Shown here: piece after piece, positions 33,870-44,519 of the stretch
Numbering within the stretch: position 1 is the stretch's first letter
Layout: every line of letters begins with the position of its first letter
Assembly (NCBI GenBank): GCA_963722295.1
Contig: CAVRLB010000002.1
Location: 186,001 to 250,000, forward strand
Direction: 5' to 3'
Length of the DNA stretch: 64,000 nt
From: Brooklawnia sp032229645
GTDB taxonomy: Bacteria > Actinomycetota > Actinomycetes > Propionibacteriales > Propionibacteriaceae
The notes under the pieces: model-generated
What the model was told of the DNA's origin: nothing
Databases searched by the model: none
What the model saw: the letters and a program-made list of their open reading frames with translations, nothing else
Translations under genes and position numbers: made by a program

Positions 33870-36272
33870 TCACTGCCGACCCGGAACCTGGCTGAGGGCG
33901 TCCTTCACAGCCTGGATGAGCGCCTTGCTCGACACCGAGGCTCCGGAGATCGCGTCCACATCGAAGGTGTTGCGGGCGATCATCTGCTGTGGCAGTTTCT
34001 TCAGTGCATCGCCGGCCACCTCAGTGGTCTCCGACTGCTTGACGATCTCGATATCGGTGATCGCGCCCGCATCATCGGTGGTGACCCGGACGGCCATCTC
34101 TGATCCGATGCCGGCTTGGCTTCGTCCGAGGTACTGATTCGGGCCGAGGACGATCTCGGCGTCGCTGCTCAGATCGCTCGCGAACGTGCGCCCCGCCCGG
34201 CTGCCGGTCGCGGATGCATCGCCCGATTGCCCCGCCTGCATCGCCAGCGCAGGTTGCGGCTTCCGCGTTGCGGCATTCTCGCCGGCGATCTTGCCGAAGA
34301 TCAGGCACTCGGCGATGTTCTGACCACCCTGGTACTGCCCGGCGCAGACACCGCCGAGTTCCCCTGCGCCGTAGAGGTGCGGAATCGGCTGACCCGCCGG
34401 ATCGACGATCTCGGCCCGCGAATTGCGGCGCGGCCCGCCCTGGGTGTTCAACATGGCATGTTGCAGGGCGATGGCGTAGTAAGGGCCACTACCGAAGGCA
34501 CGCAAAGTAGCCGGCTCGCGGCCGTACTCGTAGTCGGTTCCCTGGGCGGCGAAGAAGTTGAACCGGTCCACGGTCTTGACCACGATCTGGGGATCGGCGT
34601 CAATGAGCTTCGCCAACGCCTCGAGCGAGTCCGCCTTGACGGCATTGCTCAGGGTGCCCGCGAGATCGCCGGCGCCCAGTTCGTCGTACTTCGCCTGATC
34701 GAAGACCAGATGCGGATGCACCTGTGCCGCGGGAACCCGCCAAACGCCGTGATGGTAGATGTGGCCGTGCCGGTTCGGCTCGTCCTCTTTGAAGTAGCGG
34801 CTGCCGTCATCGCCCACCGTCATGATGCTGCCCTGCGAGAATCCCTCGAGATCGAAGAGCGGCAGCGCACCCCGCTCCCCCTCGCCGACCGCAAACGTCA
34901 GACCATGCTGCAGGCCGAGGGACTCATAGTTCGCCATATGCCACAGATCGGCACCGGCCTCGACGGCCAGATCAATGCCGTCGCCCTTGTTGTACATGCC
35001 GCCGACCGGGGCCACCCGCGGCACTCCCAGATAGTCCTGGACCTTGCGTTTGTTGTTCTCGAAGCCTCCGGTGGCCAGCACCACGCCATTGAGAGCCCGG
35101 ATACTGCGCAGCACATGCTCGCGTTCGATCTGGACGCCGGCTATCGTGCGTCCATCGCCTGCCTTGATCAGATGACGAGCGGGTGAGCGGTACCAAACGT
35201 CGATGGCCTCGGAGCGATCCACCACGTTGCTGTGCAGGATCTTCCACAACGCGCCGTCCAGGATGCCCTCGTGGACGAGGATCATATCGACGGTCTCACT
35301 GCCGGGGAATTCCGGATACTCCGGTGCCATGCCGCCGAGGTGTGCACCGAATGTCTTCTTGGCGCTGACCGACTCGACGCCGAGATAGTCGCGGAAATAG
35401 CGCTTCATGTTCGCCATTCCCTCGACATAGGTGTCGACGATCTCCGGATCAAGCTCCATAGGCGCGGTCTGGGCAAGGTAATACTTGCGCATCGCGTCCT
35501 CGTCGTCGGCGGAACAGACGAGTTGCCCGCAAACCCGGGTATTGCCGCCCTCGTGGCCTTCTGGTGCCGAATCGACCAGCAGTACCTTGGCTCCGGAATC
35601 TGCCGCGAAACGGGCGGCGGTGGCGCCCGCACCCCCGAAGCCCAACACGATTACGTCATAGGTGGCATCCCAGTGGACAGAATCCGAAAGCACCATCTCT
35701 GAATCTCCTTTGACCATTGATGTGGACGCTGACTGGCTACTGCGCGCGAAGTCAACGAAATCTGCAAAGCATTGCTCGAGGAAGTCGATCGTCGCTTGAT
35801 CGGTCAACCGGCCCTGATCGTCGAAGGCCGTCTTCACATTTCCCAGCAGGAACTCGCTGCCCGGCAGCACCCGTGCGCCCACCCCGGGGGAATCCAGTAT
35901 CTGACGAAGATGAATCTGAGCGCGAGACGAGCCCTGCGGATGATATGAGGCCCCCACGATCATGACCGGTTTGCCATTGAGCGGATGGACCCGGTAAGAC
36001 AACCATTCCAGCACGCTCTTGAGTGCCGACGGCACCGAATGATTGTGCTCGGGACAACCGACGATCACGCCGTCGGCTTCGGCGATCGCCCGGCCGAGAG
36101 CTTTCGCGGCAGGGGGGTCGTCGTCCGGGACATTCTCATTGAACATGGGAATGTCCTTGATTTCGCAGACGTCAATGTCTGCGGCATCAGCAAAATGTGC
36201 CTTCATGAACTCAAGAAGAAGGCGGTTGTACGAGAAACCAGCATTCGTCCCTACGATAGCGACGAGCTTCAC
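33870..36272 (-). CDS. Fusion: FMN reductase - fumarate reductase flavoprotein - FMN_bind domain
   Basis: 800-residue three-domain protein with no signal peptide. Residues 1-190: NAD(P)H-dependent FMN reductase (CPEHNHSVPSALKSVLEW). About 200-680: FAD-binding fumarate reductase/urocanate reductase core, with Rossmann loop VLGFGGAGATAA and C-terminal YQGGQNIAECLIFG. About 705-800: FMN_bind domain with the flavinylation motif DAISGASVSS, where the acceptor would be Ser779. Together these make a soluble route NAD(P)H to FMN to covalent FMN to FAD to fumarate or a related enoate. Start GTG 36272 is fixed by GGAGGTGA 5 bases upstream and by homology to the paralogue's MKLVAIVGTN; an ATG 15 bases upstream overlaps that site. 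apbE is adjacent. Confidence 0.9.
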   Translation of the reverse strand: MKLVAIVGTNAGFSYNRLLLEFMKAHFADAADIDVCEIKDIPMFNENVPDDDPPAAKALGRAIAEADGVIVGCPEHNHSVPSALKSVLEWLSYRVHPLNGKPVMIVGASYHPQGSSRAQIHLRQILDSPGVGARVLPGSEFLLGNVKTAFDDQGRLTDQATIDFLEQCFADFVDFARSSQSASTSMVKGDSEMVLSDSVHWDATYDVIVLGFGGAGATAARFAADSGAKVLLVDSAPEGHEGGNTRVCGQLVCSADDEDAMRKYYLAQTAPMELDPEIVDTYVEGMANMKRYFRDYLGVESVSAKKTFGAHLGGMAPEYPEFPGSETVDMILVHEGILDGALWKILHSNVVDRSEAIDVWYRSPARHLIKAGDGRTIAGVQIEREHVLRSIRALNGVVLATGGFENNKRKVQDYLGVPRVAPVGGMYNKGDGIDLAVEAGADLWHMANYESLGLQHGLTFAVGEGERGALPLFDLEGFSQGSIMTVGDDGSRYFKEDEPNRHGHIYHHGVWRVPAAQVHPHLVFDQAKYDELGAGDLAGTLSNAVKADSLEALAKLIDADPQIVVKTVDRFNFFAAQGTDYEYGREPATLRAFGSGPYYAIALQHAMLNTQGGPRRNSRAEIVDPAGQPIPHLYGAGELGGVCAGQYQGGQNIAECLIFGKIAGENAATRKPQPALAMQAGQSGDASATGSRAGRTFASDLSSDAEIVLGPNQYLGRSQAGIGSEMAVRVTTDDAGAITDIEIVKQSETTEVAGDALKKLPQQMIARNTFDVDAISGASVSSKALIQAVKDALSQVPGRQ

Positions 36273-36456
36273 TTTCGTCACCTCCATTGGTGCATGCGCT
36301 CTGAATCAGTCTAGTGCGTCGCACGCCGATCGGTGACGACGCTGCGGCACTGCGCAGGCACTGCATGGTAGCTTGTGGTTCGACCGTCCTGGCTTCACGC
36401 GCGCGAGCCACCTGCGGCATCCGCGCCGCAGCCAGCCTGGAGGAAGGGCCGAAGCC

Positions 36457-37194
36457 ATGAGCACCTGGGTCGTCGTTGTCGTTGCCGTCCCGCTACTCGG
36501 CCTGGTCATGGGTTTCAGCCCGACTCTCTATGGCATCTGTTTCCTCTACCTGGTCAAGGGGGCGCCCGGTCGCAGAGCGGTGGTCTGGGTGAGCGCCGGA
36601 CTGGCACTCGGCTGCACGCTGCTTTTCGGGCTCTACCAGTTCGCCGATGCGTCGGTCATCTCGACTTACCTGACATCGCACGTGCGCCAGTTCGTTGTGC
36701 AACGCTACGTCGATCTCGCAGCGGGCGTGCTGCTGCTGGCCTCGGCTGCGCTACTGGCCGCCCGAAGTCACAAGGACCGAACAAGCAAAGTCAACATCCC
36801 ATCCTCCGGCGACGGTGAGGCCGCTGCGGACAAGTCCTCCCGCGACCACGATGACTGTTCCCCCAGGACGGCCGCGGCGCTGGGATTCACGAACGCGTAC
36901 TTCGGTTCGTCCGGATTCGCGACGATGTACATCGTCGCCCGAGTGATCTCGACCGTCAGCCCTCACCCGCTCGTACACGGCCTGGTCTACCTGGCATTCA
37001 TCCCGACTCTGGTTGGCCCGTATCTGCTACTGGCCTGGGGCTGGGCCCGCTGGCCGGGCATGGCAACGTCGCTCACCCAGATCTATGACAGGATCGTTCA
37101 CCGCGATTACCACAAGCTGTTGGTGGTCGGTCTGCTGATCGCCGGACTGATCTTCCTTGTGCTAGGCGTGCGGGGCATGATCATTCATCGCTAG
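36457..37194 (+). CDS. Predicted multi-pass membrane protein (GAP/LysE-like)
   Basis: 245 residues with about six hydrophobic segments in a three-plus-three layout, split by a charged linker rich in Ser, Asp and Lys. The first helix ends MGFSPTLYGICFLY, a proline in the first helix as in small transporter families such as GAP/SfLAP and LysE-type exporters. No firm family assignment. ATG at 36457 with GGAGGAA upstream. It is divergent from the fumarate reductase operon across a 184-base region in which I recognised no operator. A role in export of a reduced acid is possible but unsupported. Confidence 0.65.
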   Translation: MSTWVVVVVAVPLLGLVMGFSPTLYGICFLYLVKGAPGRRAVVWVSAGLALGCTLLFGLYQFADASVISTYLTSHVRQFVVQRYVDLAAGVLLLASAALLAARSHKDRTSKVNIPSSGDGEAAADKSSRDHDDCSPRTAAALGFTNAYFGSSGFATMYIVARVISTVSPHPLVHGLVYLAFIPTLVGPYLLLAWGWARWPGMATSLTQIYDRIVHRDYHKLLVVGLLIAGLIFLVLGVRGMIIHR

Positions 37195-37275
37195 GGCCTG
37201 TTCGGGGTCATCTCCGCGACTGCATAATTGGACGAAGGGTCGCACCCACCGCGGGTTTGCGACGGAGAGGTCGCC

Positions 37276-38841
37276 ATGCCAGCCCATACCCGCTTGTCCG
37301 TCCGGATTTCCACGGCCCTGCTGGCTGCCACCGCGCTGGTCCTCAGCGGCTGCACCACTGCAGGGAACGCTGAAGGCAAGGAAGCACTTCAAGCGGAGAT
37401 CAACGAGGTAACATCCGATCCACGGCTGGCAGCAGGCACCTGGAGCATCCTCGCAATCGATGCCTCGAATGGGGATATCGTCTACGAGTCGAACCCGGAT
37501 GCGCCGCTGGTGCCCGGCTCGATCGCCAAGACATTCACCACCGGAACCGCGCTCGCCCAACTCGGCCCCGACTCCCGCGTCACCACGACCGTACAGGGCC
37601 TGGGTGAGCTGACAGCGGGGGTGCTGAACGGAGATCTGGTGCTGGTGGGTGCGGGTGATTTCAGCTTCGGTCTGCGCGAGCAGTCCGATGGCTCGCTCGA
37701 ATACACCGGTTTCGACCACAACGAAGCCAACACAGGCCTGCTGCCCGTCCAACTGACCTCAGGCGATCCACTGGGTGGGCTGAAGGACCTCGCACGGCAG
37801 CTGCAGCAAGCTGGTATCACCCAGGTCACCGGAGATGTGATCGTCGACAACCGCCTCTTCGAGGCCCAGACCAGCTGGCCTGATGGCCGGATCGACAGCA
37901 TCTGGGTCAACGAGAACACCTTTGACGTGGTGCTGACCCCTGGCACGCCAGGGCAGCCGCCCGCTGTCGAGGTACGCCCGGCGCTGAAGGGCGTCACCGT
38001 GCAGAACGATGCAAGCACGGTCGCCGGCAGCGAGGTGGAGATCGACGTCACCGATCAGGGCGGCGGACGGCTGCTGGTCAGCGGCCAGATCGGGGCCGAG
38101 GCCGGCCAGACGATCCGAATGGCGCAGGTCAGCGATCCCGTCGGCTTCGCCCGGATGGCTTTCACCGAGGTGCTCGCAGAGACCGGCATCACCGTCGACG
38201 GCGCTGCCGAGACAAATCCAGCAGAGCGGCTACCCGCGCAGTACCCCGAGAGCCCACTGGCCGCCCGGGAGTCTGCCACGTTGGCTGAACGCGTGAGGGT
38301 CATCCAGAAGATCAGTTTCAATCGCGGAGCCGACCTGACGGCTTGTCTGATCGCCGTTCGGGCTGGTTCCACCGAGTGCCAGGACGGTCTTCCGGTCATC
38401 CTCGACACGATCGAAGGGCTCGGCACCCCGCCGGGCTCGGTCTATCTGTTCGATGCCGCCGGCAGCATCGACTACGACCGGATCAGTGCCGCCGGGCAGG
38501 TCGGGTTCCTGCGCGGTGCCCTCGACACCGACTGGGGCCAGTATCTCTACGATGCGATGCCGATCTCGGGAGTCGACGGTTCGCTGGCGTCATTGGGGAA
38601 GGGCACCGCATCAGAAGGAATGATCCATGCCAAGACCGGTAGCCGCCTGGTGGGCTATCCGGCGCGGAACACCCTCTTCTACGCGGCACAGGCCTATTCG
38701 GGATATCTGACCGCTGCTTCGGGACGCGAACTGGTCTTCACCGTCATCTTCAACTCGACCACCGCGGATTCCATCGATGAGGTGCTCGAAACCGGCGCGC
38801 GGATCGGCGATGTCGCGCTCGCGCTCCAGCAACACGGCTGA
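37276..38841 (+). CDS. D-alanyl-D-alanine carboxypeptidase/endopeptidase lipoprotein (PBP4, S13 family)
   Basis: 521-residue penicillin-binding protein acting on cell-wall peptide side chains. Signal peptide ends with lipobox LSGC, so it is lipid-anchored. Active-site motifs: SxxK in GSIAKTF, SxN in SFNRGAD and KTG in HAKTGSRL. The long insertion domain between SxxK and SxN is typical of PBP4. A second S13 enzyme lies at 48188-49609; this one differs by its lipobox. ATG at 37276 chosen because the signal peptide starts there. Confidence 0.88.
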   Translation: MPAHTRLSVRISTALLAATALVLSGCTTAGNAEGKEALQAEINEVTSDPRLAAGTWSILAIDASNGDIVYESNPDAPLVPGSIAKTFTTGTALAQLGPDSRVTTTVQGLGELTAGVLNGDLVLVGAGDFSFGLREQSDGSLEYTGFDHNEANTGLLPVQLTSGDPLGGLKDLARQLQQAGITQVTGDVIVDNRLFEAQTSWPDGRIDSIWVNENTFDVVLTPGTPGQPPAVEVRPALKGVTVQNDASTVAGSEVEIDVTDQGGGRLLVSGQIGAEAGQTIRMAQVSDPVGFARMAFTEVLAETGITVDGAAETNPAERLPAQYPESPLAARESATLAERVRVIQKISFNRGADLTACLIAVRAGSTECQDGLPVILDTIEGLGTPPGSVYLFDAAGSIDYDRISAAGQVGFLRGALDTDWGQYLYDAMPISGVDGSLASLGKGTASEGMIHAKTGSRLVGYPARNTLFYAAQAYSGYLTAASGRELVFTVIFNSTTADSIDEVLETGARIGDVALALQQHG

Positions 38842-38866
38842 GGAGCCTCCGCGGCCCTGAGACAAA

Positions 38867-38900
38867 GCGGCGGCGGCCCCCATCCGGGAGCCGCCGCCGC
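38867..38900. terminator. GC-rich hairpin terminator between convergent genes
   Basis: Arms 38867-38877 and 38890-38900 are perfect 11-bp complements (GCGGCGGCGGC) around a short loop. It lies between the PBP4 lipoprotein gene and clpC. No clear T-tract follows on either strand. Confidence 0.65.
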
Positions 38901-38919
38901 GATCGCTCAATGAAACCGA

Positions 38920-41454
<2,535 letters not shown>

Positions 41455-41518
41455 TCGACTCCTCTGGTTGGCTCTGATGAGCCTCAGACCCGCCAGCTGC
41501 CTGGCGAGTTACAAACAG

Positions 41519-41595
41519 TTTAGGGAGTGCCTCCCAATCCCCGACCATGAGCCCCGCTGTCGCGGATGGTCCGGCATCGGCTGACACTCCCTAAA
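41519..41595. repeat. 77-bp palindromic element between lsr2 and clpC
   Basis: Perfect 11-bp terminal inverted repeats TTTAGGGAGTG (41519-41529) and CACTCCCTAAA (41585-41595). Inside, GACCAT and ATGGTC form a second hairpin. It could end the lsr2 transcript, attenuate clpC, or be a small mobile-like repeat. No CtsR or HspR box was found nearby. Confidence 0.6.
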
Positions 41596-41649
41596 ACCAC
41601 GTGCCCCAGGGCGATCTTCCAGCGTTCGCCTAGGGCTTGACCGTGGACC

Positions 41650-41976
41650 TCAGTTGTTGGCCGCCTCAAAGGCAGCGCGAACCTCTGCCGGCACGCGGCC
41701 GCGGGCGCTGACCTCATAGCCGTTCTCGGCCGCCCAGGCCCGAATCTCGGCGGGCGAAGCGCCCGCTGCGGTCGAACCTGCCGAACGAGTATTGCGCTGT
41801 CCCCTGACACGACGGCCGGCGCCAATATAAGCCGCGAGCGACTCGCGGAGCGCGGCCGCATTGTCGGCCGAGAGATCAATCTCGTAGTTGATGCCGTCCA
41901 GCCCGAAGCGAACCTTTTCGTTGGCGGGAGTTTCGTCGATGTCATCGATGAGAATAATCTCAACGCGCTGTGCCAT
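41650..41976 (-). CDS. lsr2: Nucleoid-associated protein Lsr2
   Basis: 108-residue H-NS-like xenogeneic silencer. Starts MAQRVEIILIDDID, the conserved dimerisation strand, and ends with the AT-hook-like DNA-binding segment SARGRVPAEVRAAF. It bridges AT-rich DNA and represses acquired genes. ATG at 41976 has AGGAGA upstream; the longer upstream frame is not homologous. It stands between folK and clpC on the same strand; the panC, coaX and lysS genes found between folK and lsr2 in many actinobacteria are absent. Confidence 0.96.
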   Translation of the reverse strand: MAQRVEIILIDDIDETPANEKVRFGLDGINYEIDLSADNAAALRESLAAYIGAGRRVRGQRNTRSAGSTAAGASPAEIRAWAAENGYEVSARGRVPAEVRAAFEAANN

Positions 41977-42013
41977 ATCTTCTCCTAGGTGTGGGCGATG
42001 CGTTTCCACGCTC

Positions 42014-42042
42014 CCTATAATTTCAGCGCAACTATAGCTGAA
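42014..42042 (-). promoter_or_regulatory. Candidate lsr2 promoter with small palindrome
   Basis: Minus-strand TTCAGC (42042-42037) and TATAGG (42019-42014) are 17 bases apart, in an AT-rich stretch about 40 bases before the lsr2 start. TTCAGC and GCTGAA (42022-42042) also form an inverted repeat that could bind a regulator. Confidence 0.4.
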
Positions 42043-42054
42043 TTGCAAGCCCTA

Positions 42055-42609
42055 TCACGATTTGATTATGGAAACGTCTCGCAGTCTGGATACCCCCGAC
42101 GTATCCATGGTGGCCACCAGGTCGTCCACCGATCCCGCCGGGAGCGCGGCGCGGCGATCAATTTCCAGCCAAGGAACCAGAACAAACGCGCGCTGCTGGG
42201 CGCGGGGATGAGGCAAGATCAATTCTTCGGAATCGGCGGACCTACTTCCCACCTGGATCAGATCGATATCCAGGGTCCGCGGGCCATGGGGATTGCCCGG
42301 GTCGCGCACGCGTCCGTATGCATCTTCGATCGCCTGACAACGCTGTAGCAGCGTCAACGGCTCGAGCGTTGAATCTGCGATTACCACGATGTTCAAGAAG
42401 TCGGGCTGATCGACATTATCGACCGGAGTCGTACGATACACCGACGAGACATCGACCATGATGAGATTAGGCGTTTCCGCTAGCCGATCCACAGCCGCTT
42501 GCAGAATCTCGATCGAATCGCCTTGATTAGACCCAAGACTGAAGACGACTTGGTTGAGTGGTTTGAGATCGCCCAGTGTATCGACATCAAGCGAAAAGAT
42601 CTCAGGCAT
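42055..42609 (-). CDS. folK: 2-amino-4-hydroxy-6-hydroxymethyldihydropteridine diphosphokinase
   Basis: 184-residue HPPK that pyrophosphorylates 6-hydroxymethyl-dihydropterin for folate synthesis. Motifs: VFSLGSNQGDS near the start, VYRTTPVDNVDQPDFLN, and the signature RVRDPGNPHGPRTLDIDLI. Last gene of the folE-folP-folB-folK operon; its ATG overlaps the end of folB by 8 bases. Confidence 0.95.
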   Translation of the reverse strand: MPEIFSLDVDTLGDLKPLNQVVFSLGSNQGDSIEILQAAVDRLAETPNLIMVDVSSVYRTTPVDNVDQPDFLNIVVIADSTLEPLTLLQRCQAIEDAYGRVRDPGNPHGPRTLDIDLIQVGSRSADSEELILPHPRAQQRAFVLVPWLEIDRRAALPAGSVDDLVATMDTSGVSRLRDVSIIKS

Positions 42610-42970
42610 GCTTCCTCCTCGAAATCGTCACGGCCACATCGCTGAATGGGACCGCGATCGGGGCGTGAGGTTTGTGAACGGTCACCGTTGTCGACCGGAT
42701 GCGCTCACCTTCCAGCACGGACGAAGCGATTGCGCTTGCCAGTGTCTCAATCAGATTCACTGCCTCGCCTTCGACAATGCCCGCCACCTTCGTCGCCAAC
42801 GCTCCGTAATCGACGGTAGCGCCAATGTCATCGTCGGTGGGTATATCGAGTTCGATCTCAAGATCGACGATGAACTCCTGACCGCGGGCCCGCTCTGAGG
42901 CGAGCACACCGTGATACCCCCACCCGCGCAGGCCCGTCAGCGTAATCGTCGCGAGTCGTTCCTTGTCCAT
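42602..42970 (-). CDS. folB: Dihydroneopterin aldolase
   Basis: 122-residue enzyme cleaving dihydroneopterin to hydroxymethyl-dihydropterin and glycolaldehyde. Typical segments: ITLTGLRGWGYHGVLASER, VDLEIELD and NLIETLASAIA. Real start is the ATG of MDKERLATI at 42970; the longer upstream frame is not conserved. Overlaps folK by 8 bases; 91 bases separate it from folP. Confidence 0.94.
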   Translation of the reverse strand: MDKERLATITLTGLRGWGYHGVLASERARGQEFIVDLEIELDIPTDDDIGATVDYGALATKVAGIVEGEAVNLIETLASAIASSVLEGERIRSTTVTVHKPHAPIAVPFSDVAVTISRRKHA

Positions 42971-43061
42971 GCGCCCGAGGCTACCGGTCGAATTAAACAC
43001 CTTGGCAGAGTTCGTCCGATCCTGCGACCATGGTCTGACGCCCATTCGGGATGCCGGGCTA

Positions 43062-43859
43062 TCACGAACGGTGGATGCGCTCCACGACCGCGATCGCGTC
43101 GCGCTGCCCGCGGACCTCGTGGGTCCGGACGGCCCAGACGCCCTGCTGCGCGCAGATCACCGACACCGCAGCCGTTGCCGCGTCCCTGCCCATCGGTTCG
43201 CGACCCGACAGCAGATGCCCGAGGAAGCGCTTGCGGGACGCGCCGATCAGCACCCGGTGGCCCAGCGCCGTGAACGCGTGCAGGTGGGCCAGCAGCGCCC
43301 AATCCTGATCGGCGGTCTTGGCGAACCCCAGCCCGGGGTCGACGATCACCTTGGCCGGGTCGATACCAGCGTCCGCGCAGGCCCGCAGGCGCGCTCTCAA
43401 CTCGGCGACCACCTCGGGAACCACGTCGGTGTAGGTGGCCAGATCGTTCATCACCGCACCGTGCCCGCGCCAGTGCTGGCAGACGTAGTCGACGCCGGTC
43501 TCGGAGACCACCCGCAGCATCTGCGGATCCGCCAGCCCGCCCGACACATCGTTGATGATCTGTGCGCCGGCCTCCACCGCACAGGCGGCGGTCTGCGCTC
43601 GCATGGTGTCGACGCTGATCGGCACGCGTCCGGCCAGCCCCCGCACCACTGGCAGAACCCGGCGCAGTTCCTCGTCCGCTGGCGGACGCACGGCACCGGG
43701 ACGCGTGGATTCGCCGCCGATGTCGAGAAGATCGGCGCCTTGGGCGATCAGTTCCTTGCCGTGCATGATCGCGTCCTCGGCGTTCAGCCACAGGCCGCCG
43801 TCCGAAAAGGAGTCGGGGGTGACGTTGACGACCCCCATCACCAGGGTGCGACCGGTCAT
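43062..43859 (-). CDS. folP: Dihydropteroate synthase
   Basis: 265-residue sulfonamide target that joins pterin pyrophosphate to p-aminobenzoate. Signatures: VMGVVNVTPDSFSDGG, DIGGESTRPGA, FNDVSG-type strand (IINDVSGG), and SVRTHEV-like VRTHEVRGQRDA near the C-terminus. ATG overlaps the folE stop by 4 bases. Confidence 0.96.
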   Translation of the reverse strand: MTGRTLVMGVVNVTPDSFSDGGLWLNAEDAIMHGKELIAQGADLLDIGGESTRPGAVRPPADEELRRVLPVVRGLAGRVPISVDTMRAQTAACAVEAGAQIINDVSGGLADPQMLRVVSETGVDYVCQHWRGHGAVMNDLATYTDVVPEVVAELRARLRACADAGIDPAKVIVDPGLGFAKTADQDWALLAHLHAFTALGHRVLIGASRKRFLGHLLSGREPMGRDAATAAVSVICAQQGVWAVRTHEVRGQRDAIAVVERIHRS

Positions 43860-44482
43860 CGTCCTTGGACGATCAGACTCATCGCCTCGGCGCGCGTCGC
43901 CGCATCGCGCAACTGGCCACGCACGGCCGAGGTGGTCGTCCGGCTACCGGGCTTTCGGACGCCGCGCATGGTCATGCACATGTGCTCGCAGTCGATGACC
44001 ACCAGCACACCGCGCGCATGCAGGTGCTCGACCAGCGCGTCAGCGATCTGAGTGGTCAGCCGCTCCTGCACCTGGGGGCGCTTCGCATAGACGTCGACCA
44101 GCCGGGCGATCTTGCTCAGCCCGGTCACGCGCCCGGATTCGGGCGGGATATATGCGACGTGGGCGAGACCGTGAAACGGCAGCAGATGATGCTCGCAGAA
44201 GCTCTGCACCTCGATGTCGCGGACGAGCACCATCTCATCGTGGGAGGCGTCGAAAGTGGTCGACAGTACCTCCTCGGGCTGCTGGCCGAGGCCCGCGAAG
44301 ATCTCCGCGCACGCCCGCGCGACGCGAGCCGGGGTCTCCTGCAATCCTTCGCGGTCGGGATCTTCACCGATACCAAGCAGGAACTCCCTGATCGCGGCCT
44401 CCACCCGGTCCGCGTCATAGACCGGCGTCGGATCGGTGGGTTCCTTGACGGCCCGGCGGGGTTTCCTCTTCGAGTCGGCCAT
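43856..44482 (-). CDS. folE: GTP cyclohydrolase I
   Basis: 208-residue type IA enzyme, first step of tetrahydrofolate synthesis. Zinc ligands are in SFCEHHLLPFHG and in the C-terminal CEHMCMTMRGVRKPGS segment. The N-terminal 20 residues are basic and variable. GAGAGGA precedes the ATG. First gene of the fol operon. In many actinobacteria ftsH lies between hpt and folE; here a different membrane protein gene occupies that place. Confidence 0.96.
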   Translation of the reverse strand: MADSKRKPRRAVKEPTDPTPVYDADRVEAAIREFLLGIGEDPDREGLQETPARVARACAEIFAGLGQQPEEVLSTTFDASHDEMVLVRDIEVQSFCEHHLLPFHGLAHVAYIPPESGRVTGLSKIARLVDVYAKRPQVQERLTTQIADALVEHLHARGVLVVIDCEHMCMTMRGVRKPGSRTTTSAVRGQLRDAATRAEAMSLIVQGR

Positions 44483-44519
44483 ATCTTCCTCTCGGTTCGC
44501 GCAGACTGCCCAATCTTAC

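Noticed and set aside
36273..36456. Operator for a redox regulator between the divergent genes
   Set aside because: I found no palindrome of convincing length in this region.
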